Assembly: GCF_001905145.1 (NCBI RefSeq)
Contig: NZ_LWLB01000035.1
Span: 310,001-374,000, forward strand
Source: Nocardiopsis sp. TSRI0078
GTDB taxonomy: Bacteria > Actinomycetota > Actinomycetes > Streptosporangiales > Streptosporangiaceae
DNA length: 64,000 bases
Direction: 5' to 3'
Part shown: positions 25,252 to 35,267 of the stretch, piece by piece
Layout of the letters: each line of letters begins with the position of its first letter
How positions within the stretch are numbered: position 1 is the first letter of the stretch
Notes under the pieces: model-generated
What the model was told of the DNA's origin: nothing
What the model saw: only the letters and a program-made list of their open reading frames with translations
Database searches by the model: none
Program-made: the position numbers and the translations under genes

Positions 25252-27168
25252 GTGACCGAAGAGTTCCGCGCCGCGTTCCAACGTGTGCTCGACACCGCAG
25301 CCAGCCAGGCACCCGACTTCCCGGCGGCCGTACACGATGTGTTCCGGCTGTCCTCCCAGGTGCCCGTCGAAGAGCTCGCCACCGCCATGGAGGCTCTGGC
25401 TCCGGTTCTGAGCGACTCCGAACCGGCCGCGGGAATCGCGGCCGACCTCGCCGTCCTGGCCGGTGCCCTGGTGGAGTCCGGGGCGCCCGCGGGGCAGGTG
25501 GGGCTGGAGGTGCTGCGCCAGCTCGGCGGCTACGGCCAGGCCGCTGCGGCGTTCATGCACGCCTGGGACAAGACGGGCGGCGGAGCGCCGCCCGCGCCCA
25601 ACGACGTGTCGGAGGCCGACGAGCAGCGGGTCGAGGAGGTCCTCGGGGACAACGCCCCCCTGGCCACCGTGGGCTGGTGGACGTCGCTGCGCTACGGGCT
25701 GGCCGCCAAGGCCATGCTGGGCGACCCCGCCGTGCGCGCCGCCGTGCGCGCCGACTCCAGCGCGCTGAAGGGGCTCACCCAGATCGTGCACGCCCTCTCC
25801 ACGCAGCTCAGCGAGTTCGTCGAGCTGAACGAGCTGCTGCGGATGGCGGAGACGGACACCCTCCTGGTGCTGGACCGGGCCTCGTGGCGGGGCTTTCGGG
25901 TGCGCTTCGACGGGATCGGTGACAACTTCCAGTTGCACACGCTGCTCGCGGACGCGCTGATCGGCAAGGAGGGCAGACGGGTGCCGGGCACCCGGCCCGA
26001 CCCCCGGTGGACCGCCGCGTGCCTGGACGCCCCCGCGGACCCGCTGGCCGACGTGGTGCGCGGCGAGTGGGACCTGGTCGGCGGCGACGGCACGTGGGTG
26101 GGAAACGAGGCCTACCCCGGGGACGTCCCCGTGGTGGACGGTGAGCGCGTGCTGGTGCTGGAGCCGCAGTCGCTGACCCACTCCTGGCGCGCGGGGCGCA
26201 GGCACCCGCACATCACCGGATCGCTGGAGGTGGTGGAGGAGCTGGGCCACGGGGAGGCGGCCGCCTGGTGGGCGCGGATCCACCCGGCCGGCGCGGTGCG
26301 GCACCCGCTGGCGCCGCCGATCGAGCACGACGAGACCGGGACCCACCGGGCGCCCCGCCACTTCGGGGTGGCCGCGCACTTCGCCGAGGTGGACTCGGGG
26401 CCGATGTCGGCGGCGTTCCGTGCCCTGGACCCGGAGGCCGCGGCCGAGGGGGACCCGTTCGCCGGGACCGACCCGGACCGGCCGCAGGTCCAGCCGTCCC
26501 CGCCCGAGCCGTGGGACATGCCGCCGGAGTACCGGGACGAGCCCGCCGCGGCGCAGGCAGAACACGAGTCCCACCTGTGGGGCACGCACCCGGAGTACCA
26601 GGACACACCCGCCGCACAGGAGGACGGGCCCACCCCGTGGAGGGCGCCCCTGGAGTACCAAGGCGAGCCCGCCGCGCAGGAGGAGCCCGAACCCCTGTGG
26701 GGATCACCCCCCGAGTACCGGGACGAACTCACCGCGCAGGAGGAGGACGGGCCCACGCCATGGAGGGCGCCCCTGGAGTACCAAGGCGAGCCCGCCACGC
26801 AGAAGGAACCCGAACCCCAGCCGTGGGGCACGCACCCCGAGTACCGGGACGCCCCCGCCGCACAGGAGGACCTCGGACCCCACCCGTGGGCCGACGAGCC
26901 GCAGGTCCCCGTTCCCGTGCCCGTGGAGGCCCCGGGCACGAGGCACGAGGCACGGCACTCCGCGGCCCCGGCGGAGGCGTCCGCGGAGGCGGGCCAGGAG
27001 ACGAGGCACAGGGCGAGGCACTCGGCGCAACCGGCGCAGACCTCCGAGGCCGCCGACGACCGGCGCCCCGGCGCACGCCTGCTCCCACCCATGCCGCCGG
27101 GTGTCTCGGACAGCTGGTCGTGGGCGCCCGGCTGGAAGCGGCCCGCGCCGCCCGACTCCCCGAGCTGA
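25252..27168 (+). CDS. Large protein of unknown function with C-terminal repeats
   Basis: 638 residues from GTG 25252, with GGAAGGA 7 bases upstream. Residues 1-~400 look globular: an all-helical first part (EEFRAAFQRVLDTAASQAPD, VGWWTSLRYGLAAKAML) and a second part richer in strands (SWRGFRVRFDGIGDNFQLHT, GEAAAWWARIHPAG). I recognise no family. Residues ~420-545 are about six degenerate 20-22-residue repeats built on (P/L)EYxxxPAAQEE...W(G/R). The tail is Ala/Glu-rich, ending in a Pro/Trp motif. It has no signal peptide. Probably cytoplasmic or surface-associated by unknown means. Confidence 0.7.
   Translation: MTEEFRAAFQRVLDTAASQAPDFPAAVHDVFRLSSQVPVEELATAMEALAPVLSDSEPAAGIAADLAVLAGALVESGAPAGQVGLEVLRQLGGYGQAAAAFMHAWDKTGGGAPPAPNDVSEADEQRVEEVLGDNAPLATVGWWTSLRYGLAAKAMLGDPAVRAAVRADSSALKGLTQIVHALSTQLSEFVELNELLRMAETDTLLVLDRASWRGFRVRFDGIGDNFQLHTLLADALIGKEGRRVPGTRPDPRWTAACLDAPADPLADVVRGEWDLVGGDGTWVGNEAYPGDVPVVDGERVLVLEPQSLTHSWRAGRRHPHITGSLEVVEELGHGEAAAWWARIHPAGAVRHPLAPPIEHDETGTHRAPRHFGVAAHFAEVDSGPMSAAFRALDPEAAAEGDPFAGTDPDRPQVQPSPPEPWDMPPEYRDEPAAAQAEHESHLWGTHPEYQDTPAAQEDGPTPWRAPLEYQGEPAAQEEPEPLWGSPPEYRDELTAQEEDGPTPWRAPLEYQGEPATQKEPEPQPWGTHPEYRDAPAAQEDLGPHPWADEPQVPVPVPVEAPGTRHEARHSAAPAEASAEAGQETRHRARHSAQPAQTSEAADDRRPGARLLPPMPPGVSDSWSWAPGWKRPAPPDSPS
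26520..26895 (+). repeat. Coding repeat array, 41-codon higher-order unit
   Basis: Six units start (P/L)EYRD or (P/L)EYQG. A 123-base block is repeated almost exactly: the DNA from GACGGGCCCAC at 26623 recurs at 26746, including GGCGCCCCTGGAGTACCAAG. The pattern is two alternating 20-21-residue units, one ending in PTPWRAP and the other in W-G-T/S-H/P. Confidence 0.85.
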
Positions 27169-27285
27169 CCGGAACCCCGCTCCCGCGGCATGACACGTGT
27201 CATGCCGCGGAGCGGCCGACTCTCACACCGGCCTGCTGATTTCTGTGACTACGTGCACAACGCCCGATCCGCGAGACTTGGGCAC

Positions 27286-28095
27286 ATGGCGACGACGGTG
27301 AACGGCGAGCACGCGGGCGAGAACCCGAGGACCCCGCAGGCCGAAGGGGACTCCCCGCGAGGGGCCGAGGGGCCCCTGGCGCGGGAGGACCAGGAGAGGG
27401 AGCGGAAGAAGGAGGAGGGCCGGGCCGCCCTCCGCTCCCTGACGCCCTGGGAGGGCAGAGCGACCCGGCAGGACAAGGCCCTGATGGCCGCCTTCTTCGG
27501 GCTTCCCCTCTTCTTCATGGCCCTGACGCCCTTCAAGCCCTTCCTGATCGCCCACCACCCGGTTCTGCTGGAGTTCGTCACCGGCAGCACCTCGGCGATC
27601 GGTGCTGCCGCGGCCTTCTCCCGGATCGGTGAGATCCCGCTGTGGCTCGTCGTGGTGGCGGGCGTCTTCGGCAAGGTGAAGTTCGACTGGCTGTTCTGGT
27701 GGGTGGGCCGGCGCTGGGGCCGCGGCATCGTCAACCTCCTCGCCCCGGGCGAGAGGGCCCAGCGCTTCGCCGACAGGGCACAGGACATGAACCCCTGGAT
27801 CATCAGGTTCGCCCTCCTCCTCAACTACGTGCCGGGCGTCCCCTCCGCCCTCGTCCACGTCGTCGCGGGCTGGACCGGGATGCGCCTGGGGACCTTCCTC
27901 GCCCTGGACGTCGCCGGCGCCCTGCTCTTCACCGCGACCGTGGCCTCCGTCGGCTACGCGGCGGGCCAGACCGGGGTCGACGTCGTCCTCATGGTCGACA
28001 AGTACGCCCTCTGGGTCTCCATCGGCATCATCCTGTTCATGGCCTTCCTCCCCGCGGTCAGGAAGAACCGGGCGGCCAAGGCCGCGCGCGGGTGA
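27286..28095 (+). CDS. DedA/SNARE-associated family membrane protein
   Basis: 269 residues. A charged 60-residue cytoplasmic N-terminus rich in Glu/Lys/Arg is followed by about five membrane segments (AAFFGLPLFFMALTPFKPFL, IPLWLVVVAGVFGKVKFDWL, FALLLNYVPGVPSALVHVVA, FLALDVAGALLFTATVASVG). The Pro-Gly-Val-Pro segment and the following Gly-rich helix resemble the VTT core, which handles lipids in DedA proteins. The sequence is divergent, so the family call is moderate. No operon partners. Confidence 0.65.
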   Translation: MATTVNGEHAGENPRTPQAEGDSPRGAEGPLAREDQERERKKEEGRAALRSLTPWEGRATRQDKALMAAFFGLPLFFMALTPFKPFLIAHHPVLLEFVTGSTSAIGAAAAFSRIGEIPLWLVVVAGVFGKVKFDWLFWWVGRRWGRGIVNLLAPGERAQRFADRAQDMNPWIIRFALLLNYVPGVPSALVHVVAGWTGMRLGTFLALDVAGALLFTATVASVGYAAGQTGVDVVLMVDKYALWVSIGIILFMAFLPAVRKNRAAKAARG

Positions 28096-28306
28096 GGCCG
28101 GGAGCGCGGGGACGGGAGCCGGAGGCGGCCACCTCCGGCCGGACCGGCCCGCGACGACCCGGCACCACTGCGGAAAGTGACCTCAGGGAAGCGGCCGGTC
28201 ACCCACGTGCGGCGGGCACACGACTAGGCTGGCGTTCGGCAATCCGACAACCCGGGCAAGCCGACTGCGCTGGGTGCGTCACAAACACACTCAAGGAGAT
28301 CCCGTC

Positions 28307-29707
<1,401 letters not shown>

Positions 29708-29721
29708 GGCGTGTGGGGCCC

Positions 29722-29754
29722 GTCCCGCCCGCCGGCACCGTCGGCGGGCGGGAC
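29722..29754 (+). terminator. Terminator after lpd
   Basis: GTCCCGCCCGCCG (29722-29734) pairs perfectly with CGGCGGGCGGGAC (29742-29754), 7-base loop, 15 bases after the stop. The rest of 29708-30009 shows no gene; a possible -10 (GCTAGGTTT, ~29942) lies before the next gene. Confidence 0.7.
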
Positions 29755-30009
29755 TCCGGGCGCGTGGTGCGGCCCGTCGGCGGGACCCGGGCCGGGCCCG
29801 CTCAGGGCGGTGCGTCCAGGTGCCGGATGCGCTCCCGGAGGACGGGGACCGTCCGCCAGATGACGCCGGCGCCGCGGCGGTGGCGGGGCGGCGCGGCCGC
29901 CCGGCGGAACGGGCGCGCCGCGATGGGTGCGCCGGGAACTTGCTAGGTTTCCTGTGTCCCCGCCGGAACCCCTCCGTCGTCCGGCGCTCCCCCGACCCGA
30001 AAGCCACCC

Positions 30010-30711
30010 ATGCGACTGATCCCGTCCACCCGCCTGTCGTGCCTGGGCACGGCCGCCGCCGTCGTCGTCATCGGCGGAGTCGTCCTCGTCGGCTTCGACG
30101 TGATCGACCTCGACGAGTTCGACATGGACCTCAGCCTCTCCTGGGGAGAGGACGAGGAGTCCCCGGCCGAGGAGCCCGGTGCCGAACCGAGCCCCGGGGA
30201 GGAGGCGGAGGAGGAAGAGCAGGCCGCGGCGGACTACGGCCTGCCCGAGTCGTGCGAGGACGCCGGTGCCGCCGAGGTCGTCGGCGACCTGGCCCCGGGA
30301 ACCGTTCTCACCGAGGAGGTCGGCGAGGTGGAGGGGATCGACGGCGCCGAGCAGGTGGTGTGCTCGTTCAGCGACGGCGGCACCGGACCCGGCACCTCCT
30401 CGTTCACCCTCGTGTTCACCCTGAACGCCGACCCGAGCCTCAACCCGGACGTGGTACGGGTGCCCGGCGAGGAGGAGCAGATGAACTGGGAGGTGGACGT
30501 CGACGTGGACGTGGACAACTACCACACCGACGAGGCCGACTCCCTGGGCGGCGACCTGGAGTACGTGGGCACGGTGGACGGCTCCAGCCGCCACCTGTAC
30601 CTGTCGCTGCCCGGAGAGCTGTACGTCACGGCCATCGCCCACGCCGAGGAGGTCCCGCGCGAGGACCTGGAGCGGGTGGTCATGCTGGCCGCCGAGCAGA
30701 TCCGCGGCTGA
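30010..30711 (+). CDS. Membrane-anchored acidic protein of unknown function
   Basis: 233 residues. A single N-terminal membrane segment (LGTAAAVVVIGGVVLVGFDV, ~12-31) places the rest outside the cell. A strongly acidic spacer (Glu/Pro/Ala) leads to a globular domain with two Cys (PESCEDAG, QVVCSFSD) that could form a disulfide. Late in the protein is an Asp-Val run (EVDVDVDVDNYHTDEA). It has no lipobox. No family is recognised. A perfect palindromic terminator follows, and the gene converges on the OmpA-type gene. Confidence 0.65.
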   Translation: MRLIPSTRLSCLGTAAAVVVIGGVVLVGFDVIDLDEFDMDLSLSWGEDEESPAEEPGAEPSPGEEAEEEEQAAADYGLPESCEDAGAAEVVGDLAPGTVLTEEVGEVEGIDGAEQVVCSFSDGGTGPGTSSFTLVFTLNADPSLNPDVVRVPGEEEQMNWEVDVDVDVDNYHTDEADSLGGDLEYVGTVDGSSRHLYLSLPGELYVTAIAHAEEVPREDLERVVMLAAEQIRG

Positions 30712-30731
30712 CGGGCCCGCCGGGAACGGCG

Positions 30732-30759
30732 GAGGGGGCCACCGGCCGGTGGCCCCCTC
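30732..30759. terminator. Palindromic bidirectional terminator
   Basis: GAGGGGGCCACCGG / CCGGTGGCCCCCTC, a perfect 28-base palindrome at 30732-30759, lies between convergent genes (stops at 30711 and 30852). Confidence 0.7.
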
Positions 30760-30851
30760 GTGCGTGGAGCGGATCCGTCGCGGGCGCCCGCGCGAGCGCG
30801 CGGACGGCGGCGAGCCCCCGCGAGAGGGACGGGCGCCTGCCCGGTCCCTTC

Positions 30852-32456
30852 CTAGTACTCCACCGGGACCTCCTCGAACTCGCCGAACGGGCCCGCCCTC
30901 AGCGTCAGCTCCTCGACGTCCACCGGCGGCGCGGGGAACACCGCGACCAGGTTGTAGGTGTTGCCGGGCTGGAGCATGTGCACCTCGTCGGCGAAGCTGC
31001 TGTAGCGGCCCTCGCCGAAGTCCATCTGCGCCACGTACCGCACCAGCCCGCTCTCCGGCTCCATCAGCTGGAAGCCGCCGAGCGTGCCCTTGCTGAACTG
31101 CTCCGGGGCGCCGGCCTGGATGGCCTCCTGGCCGCCCATGTCGGGACTGGTGGGCTCGTCGGTGGTGTTGGTCAGCGACACGGTGCCGATGACGTACGCG
31201 CCGTCGCGGCGCAGCGGGTAGACCTCCAGGCGCACCCCGTCCAGCTCGCCCTCGGCCACCACGGACCCGGGGTCGTCGCTGTAGGGCGCGGGCCAGGTGA
31301 CGTTGCGCTGGGCGGCGCCCAGGCCGTCGTCGTCGTACTCCTCCTCCTCGGTGGCCTCCGAGGTGGTGTCGAAGACGTAGGAGAACTCCACGCGCCGGTT
31401 GCGGGCCCGGGCCGCGTCGTCGTCGGGGCCGCCCTCGCGGGCGATCGGCTCGTGCTCGCCCCGGCCCTCCACCTCCAGGGTGTAGTCGGTGCCGAGCTCC
31501 TCGGCGAGCAGGTCGCGCACGGTCTCGGCGCGCTTGACCGACAGGTTGTCGTTGTAGGCCTCGTCGCCGACGCTGTCGGTGTGGCCGATGACCGTGATGA
31601 CGGGCTCGTCAGGGTCGACGTTGTCGGCCAGGGTGGTGGCCGCGCGGCGCACGACCTCCTCGGCCTCGGCGGTCAGGTCCGACCGGTCGAACTCGAACAT
31701 GACGTCGGAGTGCAGGGAGATGATCTCGCGGTCACCGTCACGGGTGGTGGAGGCGATCTCGGAGTCGACGAAGCTCTGCACCCATCCCTCGTCGGCCACG
31801 GCCTCCTCGTCGGGGCGGCGGTTGGCGAAGGTGAGGTTCTCCCCGCGCGGCGGGGGGTTGTCCAGGGTGAGGTGGTCGGCCCCGTTGGGGTCCTCCGGGT
31901 CCGGCCGCTCCTCCTCCACGTCCTGGACGGGGATGCCCGTCATGGCGCCGAGGCCGCTGCCGACGAAGGTGACCTGCGCTACCTCGTCGGGCAGGCGCGG
32001 GAAGTAGCGCACGTACTCGTTGGTGACCCCGTCGTGGACCGGGTACAGGCCGTCCTGGTTGGGGCTCTCGGAGCCGTACTTGAGGCCCTCCTCGTCCAGG
32101 AACTGACGGTAGACCCGGCCGGTGAGCGGGTCCACGAGGGTGTGGGCCATGCTCAGGTTCCGGTTGGGGCCGGAGAAGTCACCGGGGTAGGTGATCTCGT
32201 AGTACATGACGGTGTAGTCGTCGGTGCGCTCCAGGCCGGTGACGGCGAAGCGCATCTCGGCGTCCTGACCGGTGTCCTGGAAGATGCGGCCCTCGCGTAC
32301 GTAGGGGAACTCCTCCTTGACCTCGGGCGGCCCCGAGGCGTCTCCGAACGTCTCCGACCACCAGTCGGATAGGTCCGCGGTGACCGTGCAGCCACTGAGC
32401 AGGAGGCTGCCCGAAACCATCAGCGCGACCACGGTGAGGGGCGTCTTCCGCGCCAT
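30852..32456 (-). CDS. OmpA-domain lipoprotein
   Basis: 534 residues from ATG 32456. A lipoprotein signal with lipobox LLSGC (~18-22) anchors it outside the cytoplasmic membrane. Residues ~255-375 are an OmpA/MotB peptidoglycan-binding domain: VMFEFDRSDLTAEAEEVVRR, VIGHTDSVGDEAYNDNLSVK, RAETVRDLLAEE and ARARNRRVEFSY. The N-terminal and C-terminal parts (~30-250 and 390-534) are not recognised; the latter looks like a beta-rich domain. It probably tethers the membrane to peptidoglycan. OmpA domains in high-GC Gram-positives are usually of this lipoprotein type. Confidence 0.85.
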   Translation of the reverse strand: MARKTPLTVVALMVSGSLLLSGCTVTADLSDWWSETFGDASGPPEVKEEFPYVREGRIFQDTGQDAEMRFAVTGLERTDDYTVMYYEITYPGDFSGPNRNLSMAHTLVDPLTGRVYRQFLDEEGLKYGSESPNQDGLYPVHDGVTNEYVRYFPRLPDEVAQVTFVGSGLGAMTGIPVQDVEEERPDPEDPNGADHLTLDNPPPRGENLTFANRRPDEEAVADEGWVQSFVDSEIASTTRDGDREIISLHSDVMFEFDRSDLTAEAEEVVRRAATTLADNVDPDEPVITVIGHTDSVGDEAYNDNLSVKRAETVRDLLAEELGTDYTLEVEGRGEHEPIAREGGPDDDAARARNRRVEFSYVFDTTSEATEEEEYDDDGLGAAQRNVTWPAPYSDDPGSVVAEGELDGVRLEVYPLRRDGAYVIGTVSLTNTTDEPTSPDMGGQEAIQAGAPEQFSKGTLGGFQLMEPESGLVRYVAQMDFGEGRYSSFADEVHMLQPGNTYNLVAVFPAPPVDVEELTLRAGPFGEFEEVPVEY

Positions 32457-32838
32457 GTGGGGGAACTCCGATCGTTGAGAAGACGTACGGCCAACATCTT
32501 CCTGCACTCACGGGGTCGAACCGACCGCCCCGTCCCCTGTTGGCTGGATACGACACCTTTGGGGAGGCTGTGCCCTGGTAGAAGGCCGTGGTGGGAGAGC
32601 CTCCCGGGGTTCGGATCCCGGCCCGGGGCGGAAGGCCGGGCCGGAACGCGGAGGGGGAGAGGACGCTGGGAGCGGGCCGGCCACGGAAAGCGTGGGCCAC
32701 GAGGCGTGGAAGGCAGGACGCGAAGGACGTGCGGGACGTGGAGGGCGGGCTGCGGAGGACGGGCGGGGCGCGGGGTGCGCAGGGCGGGCCACGCATGGCA
32801 GAGCCCGCCTCGGCACCCGTGGGAGCGGAGCCGCGCAC
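32457..32838. other. Gene-free stretch between the OmpA and MFS genes
   Basis: No convincing gene is seen on either strand. Frames that stay open here are Arg/Gly-rich low-complexity readings typical of noncoding high-GC DNA. A purine-rich segment with GGACG-type short repeats spans ~32700-32770. Confidence 0.5.
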
Positions 32839-34182
32839 TCAGGCCACGGACACGTCCTCCGGCCGGGGCAGGTTCCGCATGACCGGCGAGAGGCTGAACA
32901 GGGCGGCGAGCGCCGACACCAGGGCCATCGTCAGGAAGACCCAGTCGGGTCCGGCCCGGTCGAAGATCACCCCGACCCCGAGGATGCCGATCGGTTGCGA
33001 GACCAGCGCCATGAACGTGACCGCGCCCAGCACACGCCCCTGGTAGGCGTCGGTGACCGACGCCGCGACGTAGCCGTGGAACACGGCGTTCACACACGGC
33101 ACGATGGCGAACACACAGCCCATCAGCACCCCGAGCGACATCACGTTGGGCGCGGCCAGCAGCGCCAGCGCGCACACGGGAGCCGACCACGCGGCGGCGA
33201 GGAAGGTGGTCGACGGGCGCACCCATCTGACGACCAGTCCGGCGAACAGGGCGCCGACCAGGCCGCCGGTCCCGGCCAGGGAGACGGTCAACCCGATCTG
33301 GAAGTGGCTGGCGCCCTGGCTCTCGGCGGTCGCGATGAGGGCCAGCGAGGCGCCCGTCTGCGTGAAGGTGAGGTTGAAGCCGACGATCCACAGGATCATC
33401 GGCCGCAGGATCGGATTCCTGGCCAGCACACCGAACCCGCTGACCGTGTCGCGCAGGGTCCACCGGTCCGGTGCCTCGCACTGGGGGCTCTGCATGGGAC
33501 GGCGGATGAACAGCACCAGCACCGCGGACGCCAGGTAGCTGAGGGCCTCGGCGGCGAAGGGAAAGGCCCGGCCCAGGCTGAAGAGGGATCCCGTGACGGG
33601 CGCGCCGAGGGCCGTGGTGGTGAAGAAGCGGATCTGGTTCTGCGCGGAGGCCTCGGCCACCTGCGAAGCGGGGACCAGCTGTTTGATGGAGGCCATCGCG
33701 ACGGGGTTGGAGACGCCCATCATCGCCGCGGAGCCGACCGCCACGCCCACGATGAGGGGGAACGTGACGTGCCCGGTGACCAGGAGGACGACGAAGAGGG
33801 CGAGCAGCACGAGGCGTCCGAGGTCGCAGCACAGCAGGACGGCCCGGCGGTCGACCCGATCGGCGAGCGAGCCGCCGATGACGGCGGTGATCATGGCGGT
33901 GGCGACCTGGGCCGCACCGATGACGCCCGCCTGCGTGGCCGAGCCCACGAGGAGGAGGGCGAGGAGGGGGTAGGCGACCTCGCCGCTCTCCTTGCCGAGT
34001 CCCGCGAGGAACCGGCTGGTCCAGAGGAGCTGGAAGTCGCGGTTGCGGATGAGGGGGAGGAACTGCTCCGCGCTGTCGACCGGAGGCTCCTGGGAGGGCC
34101 GTGATGAGCTGGGCTGCTGTGCCGTCGTCACGACCGGCCGACCCGTCCGCAGCACCGGACGGGCGGCCTGTCGAGGGATCAT
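32839..34182 (-). CDS. MFS exporter, EntS/transmembrane secretion effector type
   Basis: 447 residues from ATG 34182, with about 12 membrane segments after a 45-residue cytoplasmic N-terminus. The motif FLPLIRNRDFQLLWTSRFLA followed by GGSLADRVDRRAVLLCCDLG (the MFS loop 2-3 motif) and AQNQIRFFTTTALGAPVTGS match the MFS_3/EntS exporters of siderophores, macrolides and other small molecules. The substrate is unknown. A perfect ATGACGTCAT palindrome overlaps the start codon and is shared with the divergent RHH gene, suggesting common regulation. Confidence 0.85.
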   Translation of the reverse strand: MIPRQAARPVLRTGRPVVTTAQQPSSSRPSQEPPVDSAEQFLPLIRNRDFQLLWTSRFLAGLGKESGEVAYPLLALLLVGSATQAGVIGAAQVATAMITAVIGGSLADRVDRRAVLLCCDLGRLVLLALFVVLLVTGHVTFPLIVGVAVGSAAMMGVSNPVAMASIKQLVPASQVAEASAQNQIRFFTTTALGAPVTGSLFSLGRAFPFAAEALSYLASAVLVLFIRRPMQSPQCEAPDRWTLRDTVSGFGVLARNPILRPMILWIVGFNLTFTQTGASLALIATAESQGASHFQIGLTVSLAGTGGLVGALFAGLVVRWVRPSTTFLAAAWSAPVCALALLAAPNVMSLGVLMGCVFAIVPCVNAVFHGYVAASVTDAYQGRVLGAVTFMALVSQPIGILGVGVIFDRAGPDWVFLTMALVSALAALFSLSPVMRNLPRPEDVSVA

Positions 34183-34195
34183 GACGTCATTATGC
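34181..34195 (-). promoter_or_regulatory. TGACGTCA palindrome on the MFS start codon, with -10-like CATAAT
   Basis: ATGACGTCAT (34181-34190) includes the first two bases of the MFS start codon. On the minus strand CATAAT (34195-34190) lies just before it, the right distance for a transcript that begins at or next to the start codon. The remaining gap 34183-34643 holds no clear gene. Confidence 0.55.
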
Positions 34196-34608
34196 GCGCA
34201 TTGCCCATATTGGCGAGGCTTTGATGGTTCTGTGCTCCAGGGGACGGAGAACGGCTGGAAAAGTCGCTCCGAACGTGGTGTAGGCGGTTGCTCCGCCCGA
34301 GGGCGAAAGCGCGTGGTTCACTGCCGCCCGAGGAACTCTGCGCGCCCGTTGAACAGGCAGGACGAGGGAGCCGTCCCTGCGCGGCCGTGCGCGCGGAGTC
34401 GGACGCCACGGGTTTTCCGGGGCTGGTGGGTCTGGTGGTGTCCGCAGGGAGGGAAGGCGGCTGCCAGGAACGACGGCGGAAGGGACCCGTGGGACCGGCC
34501 CCGCGCATGTGGCGGGAATGGCCGGGTTCGGCCACATGGCCGGTCGCGAGGGAGCCGTACGCCATGTCTTCGGCTCGGTGGCCGCCGTCGATTTCGGGTG
34601 GCGGGTGC

Positions 34609-34646
34609 TTGACATGACATCACTTCGACACCATCATGATGTCATG
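34609..34646 (+). promoter_or_regulatory. Operator and promoter of the RHH regulator gene
   Basis: CATGACATCA (34613-34622) and TGATGTCATG (34637-34646) are a perfect 10-base inverted repeat with a 14-base spacer, and the right arm contains the start codon. A consensus -35, TTGACA, is at 34609-34614; the -10 (CATCAT, 34632-34637) is weak. There is no ribosome site, so a leaderless transcript is likely, with repressor binding over both promoter and start. Confidence 0.6.
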
Positions 34647-35189
34647 GATCTGATGCCGTATGTCGACGAACTCCGCCGCCAACTCCTGGTGGCCGCCGAA
34701 GCCGGGGACGAGGACACCCGGGTCATCGCCGAGCGCCTCAGCGCCGCCCTCGAGCCCGCTGCGCGTCTGACCCTGTTGGACGCCCTGTCCGCCGCCACGG
34801 ACGAGATCACACGGGACCTCGCGCCCGGATCGGTCGAGGTTCGACTGCGTGGACGGCAGACTGACTTCATCGTGACGTCACCCGAGTTCGATGACGTCAA
34901 CGAGGGCGGCCATCCGACGTCACCGGCGCACCAGGGCGACACCGGGGAGGACGGTCGGGCGCTCGCCGCGCAGCTCCGGGCCGAGGCCGAGGACGGCGGT
35001 ACGTCGCGGATCACCCTCCGTATGCCCGACCGCCTCAAGCCGCTCGTCGAGGAGGCGGCCCGCGGCGAGGGACTGTCGGTCAACGCCTGGCTCGTGCGCG
35101 CCGTCGCGGCCTCGCTCGACACCGGCCGGCGCGCGCCCGACACCCGGGCGCGCCAGGTCGGCCGCGGCTACACCGGCTGGGTCCGCTGA
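34644..35189 (+). CDS. Ribbon-helix-helix regulator, HicB-antitoxin-like
   Basis: 181 residues. The N-terminal part (MDLMPYVDELRRQLLVAAEA, SAALEPAARLTLLDALSAAT, TRDLAPGSVEVRLRG) is a conserved helical domain seen ahead of actinomycete RHH proteins. The C-terminus has the RHH/HicB DNA-binding fold: SRITLRMPDRLKPLVEEAAR, GEGLSVNAWLVRAVAAS. No HicA toxin is next to it. Instead a DUF4097 gene and an ABC exporter follow on the same strand, so it likely regulates that operon. Three further TGACGTCA-type sites lie within its own coding region. Confidence 0.8.
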   Translation: MDLMPYVDELRRQLLVAAEAGDEDTRVIAERLSAALEPAARLTLLDALSAATDEITRDLAPGSVEVRLRGRQTDFIVTSPEFDDVNEGGHPTSPAHQGDTGEDGRALAAQLRAEAEDGGTSRITLRMPDRLKPLVEEAARGEGLSVNAWLVRAVAASLDTGRRAPDTRARQVGRGYTGWVR

Positions 35190-35267
35190 CCGGAGCCGGC
35201 ACCCGATTCCACCACCACGTCTCCGACCGGCGGAGACGACCACCATCGCCACTGCTGGGAGACAGCC

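Noticed and set aside
26520..26895. CRISPR-like repeat array
   Set aside because: The repeats are in frame within a long gene and encode alternating peptide units.
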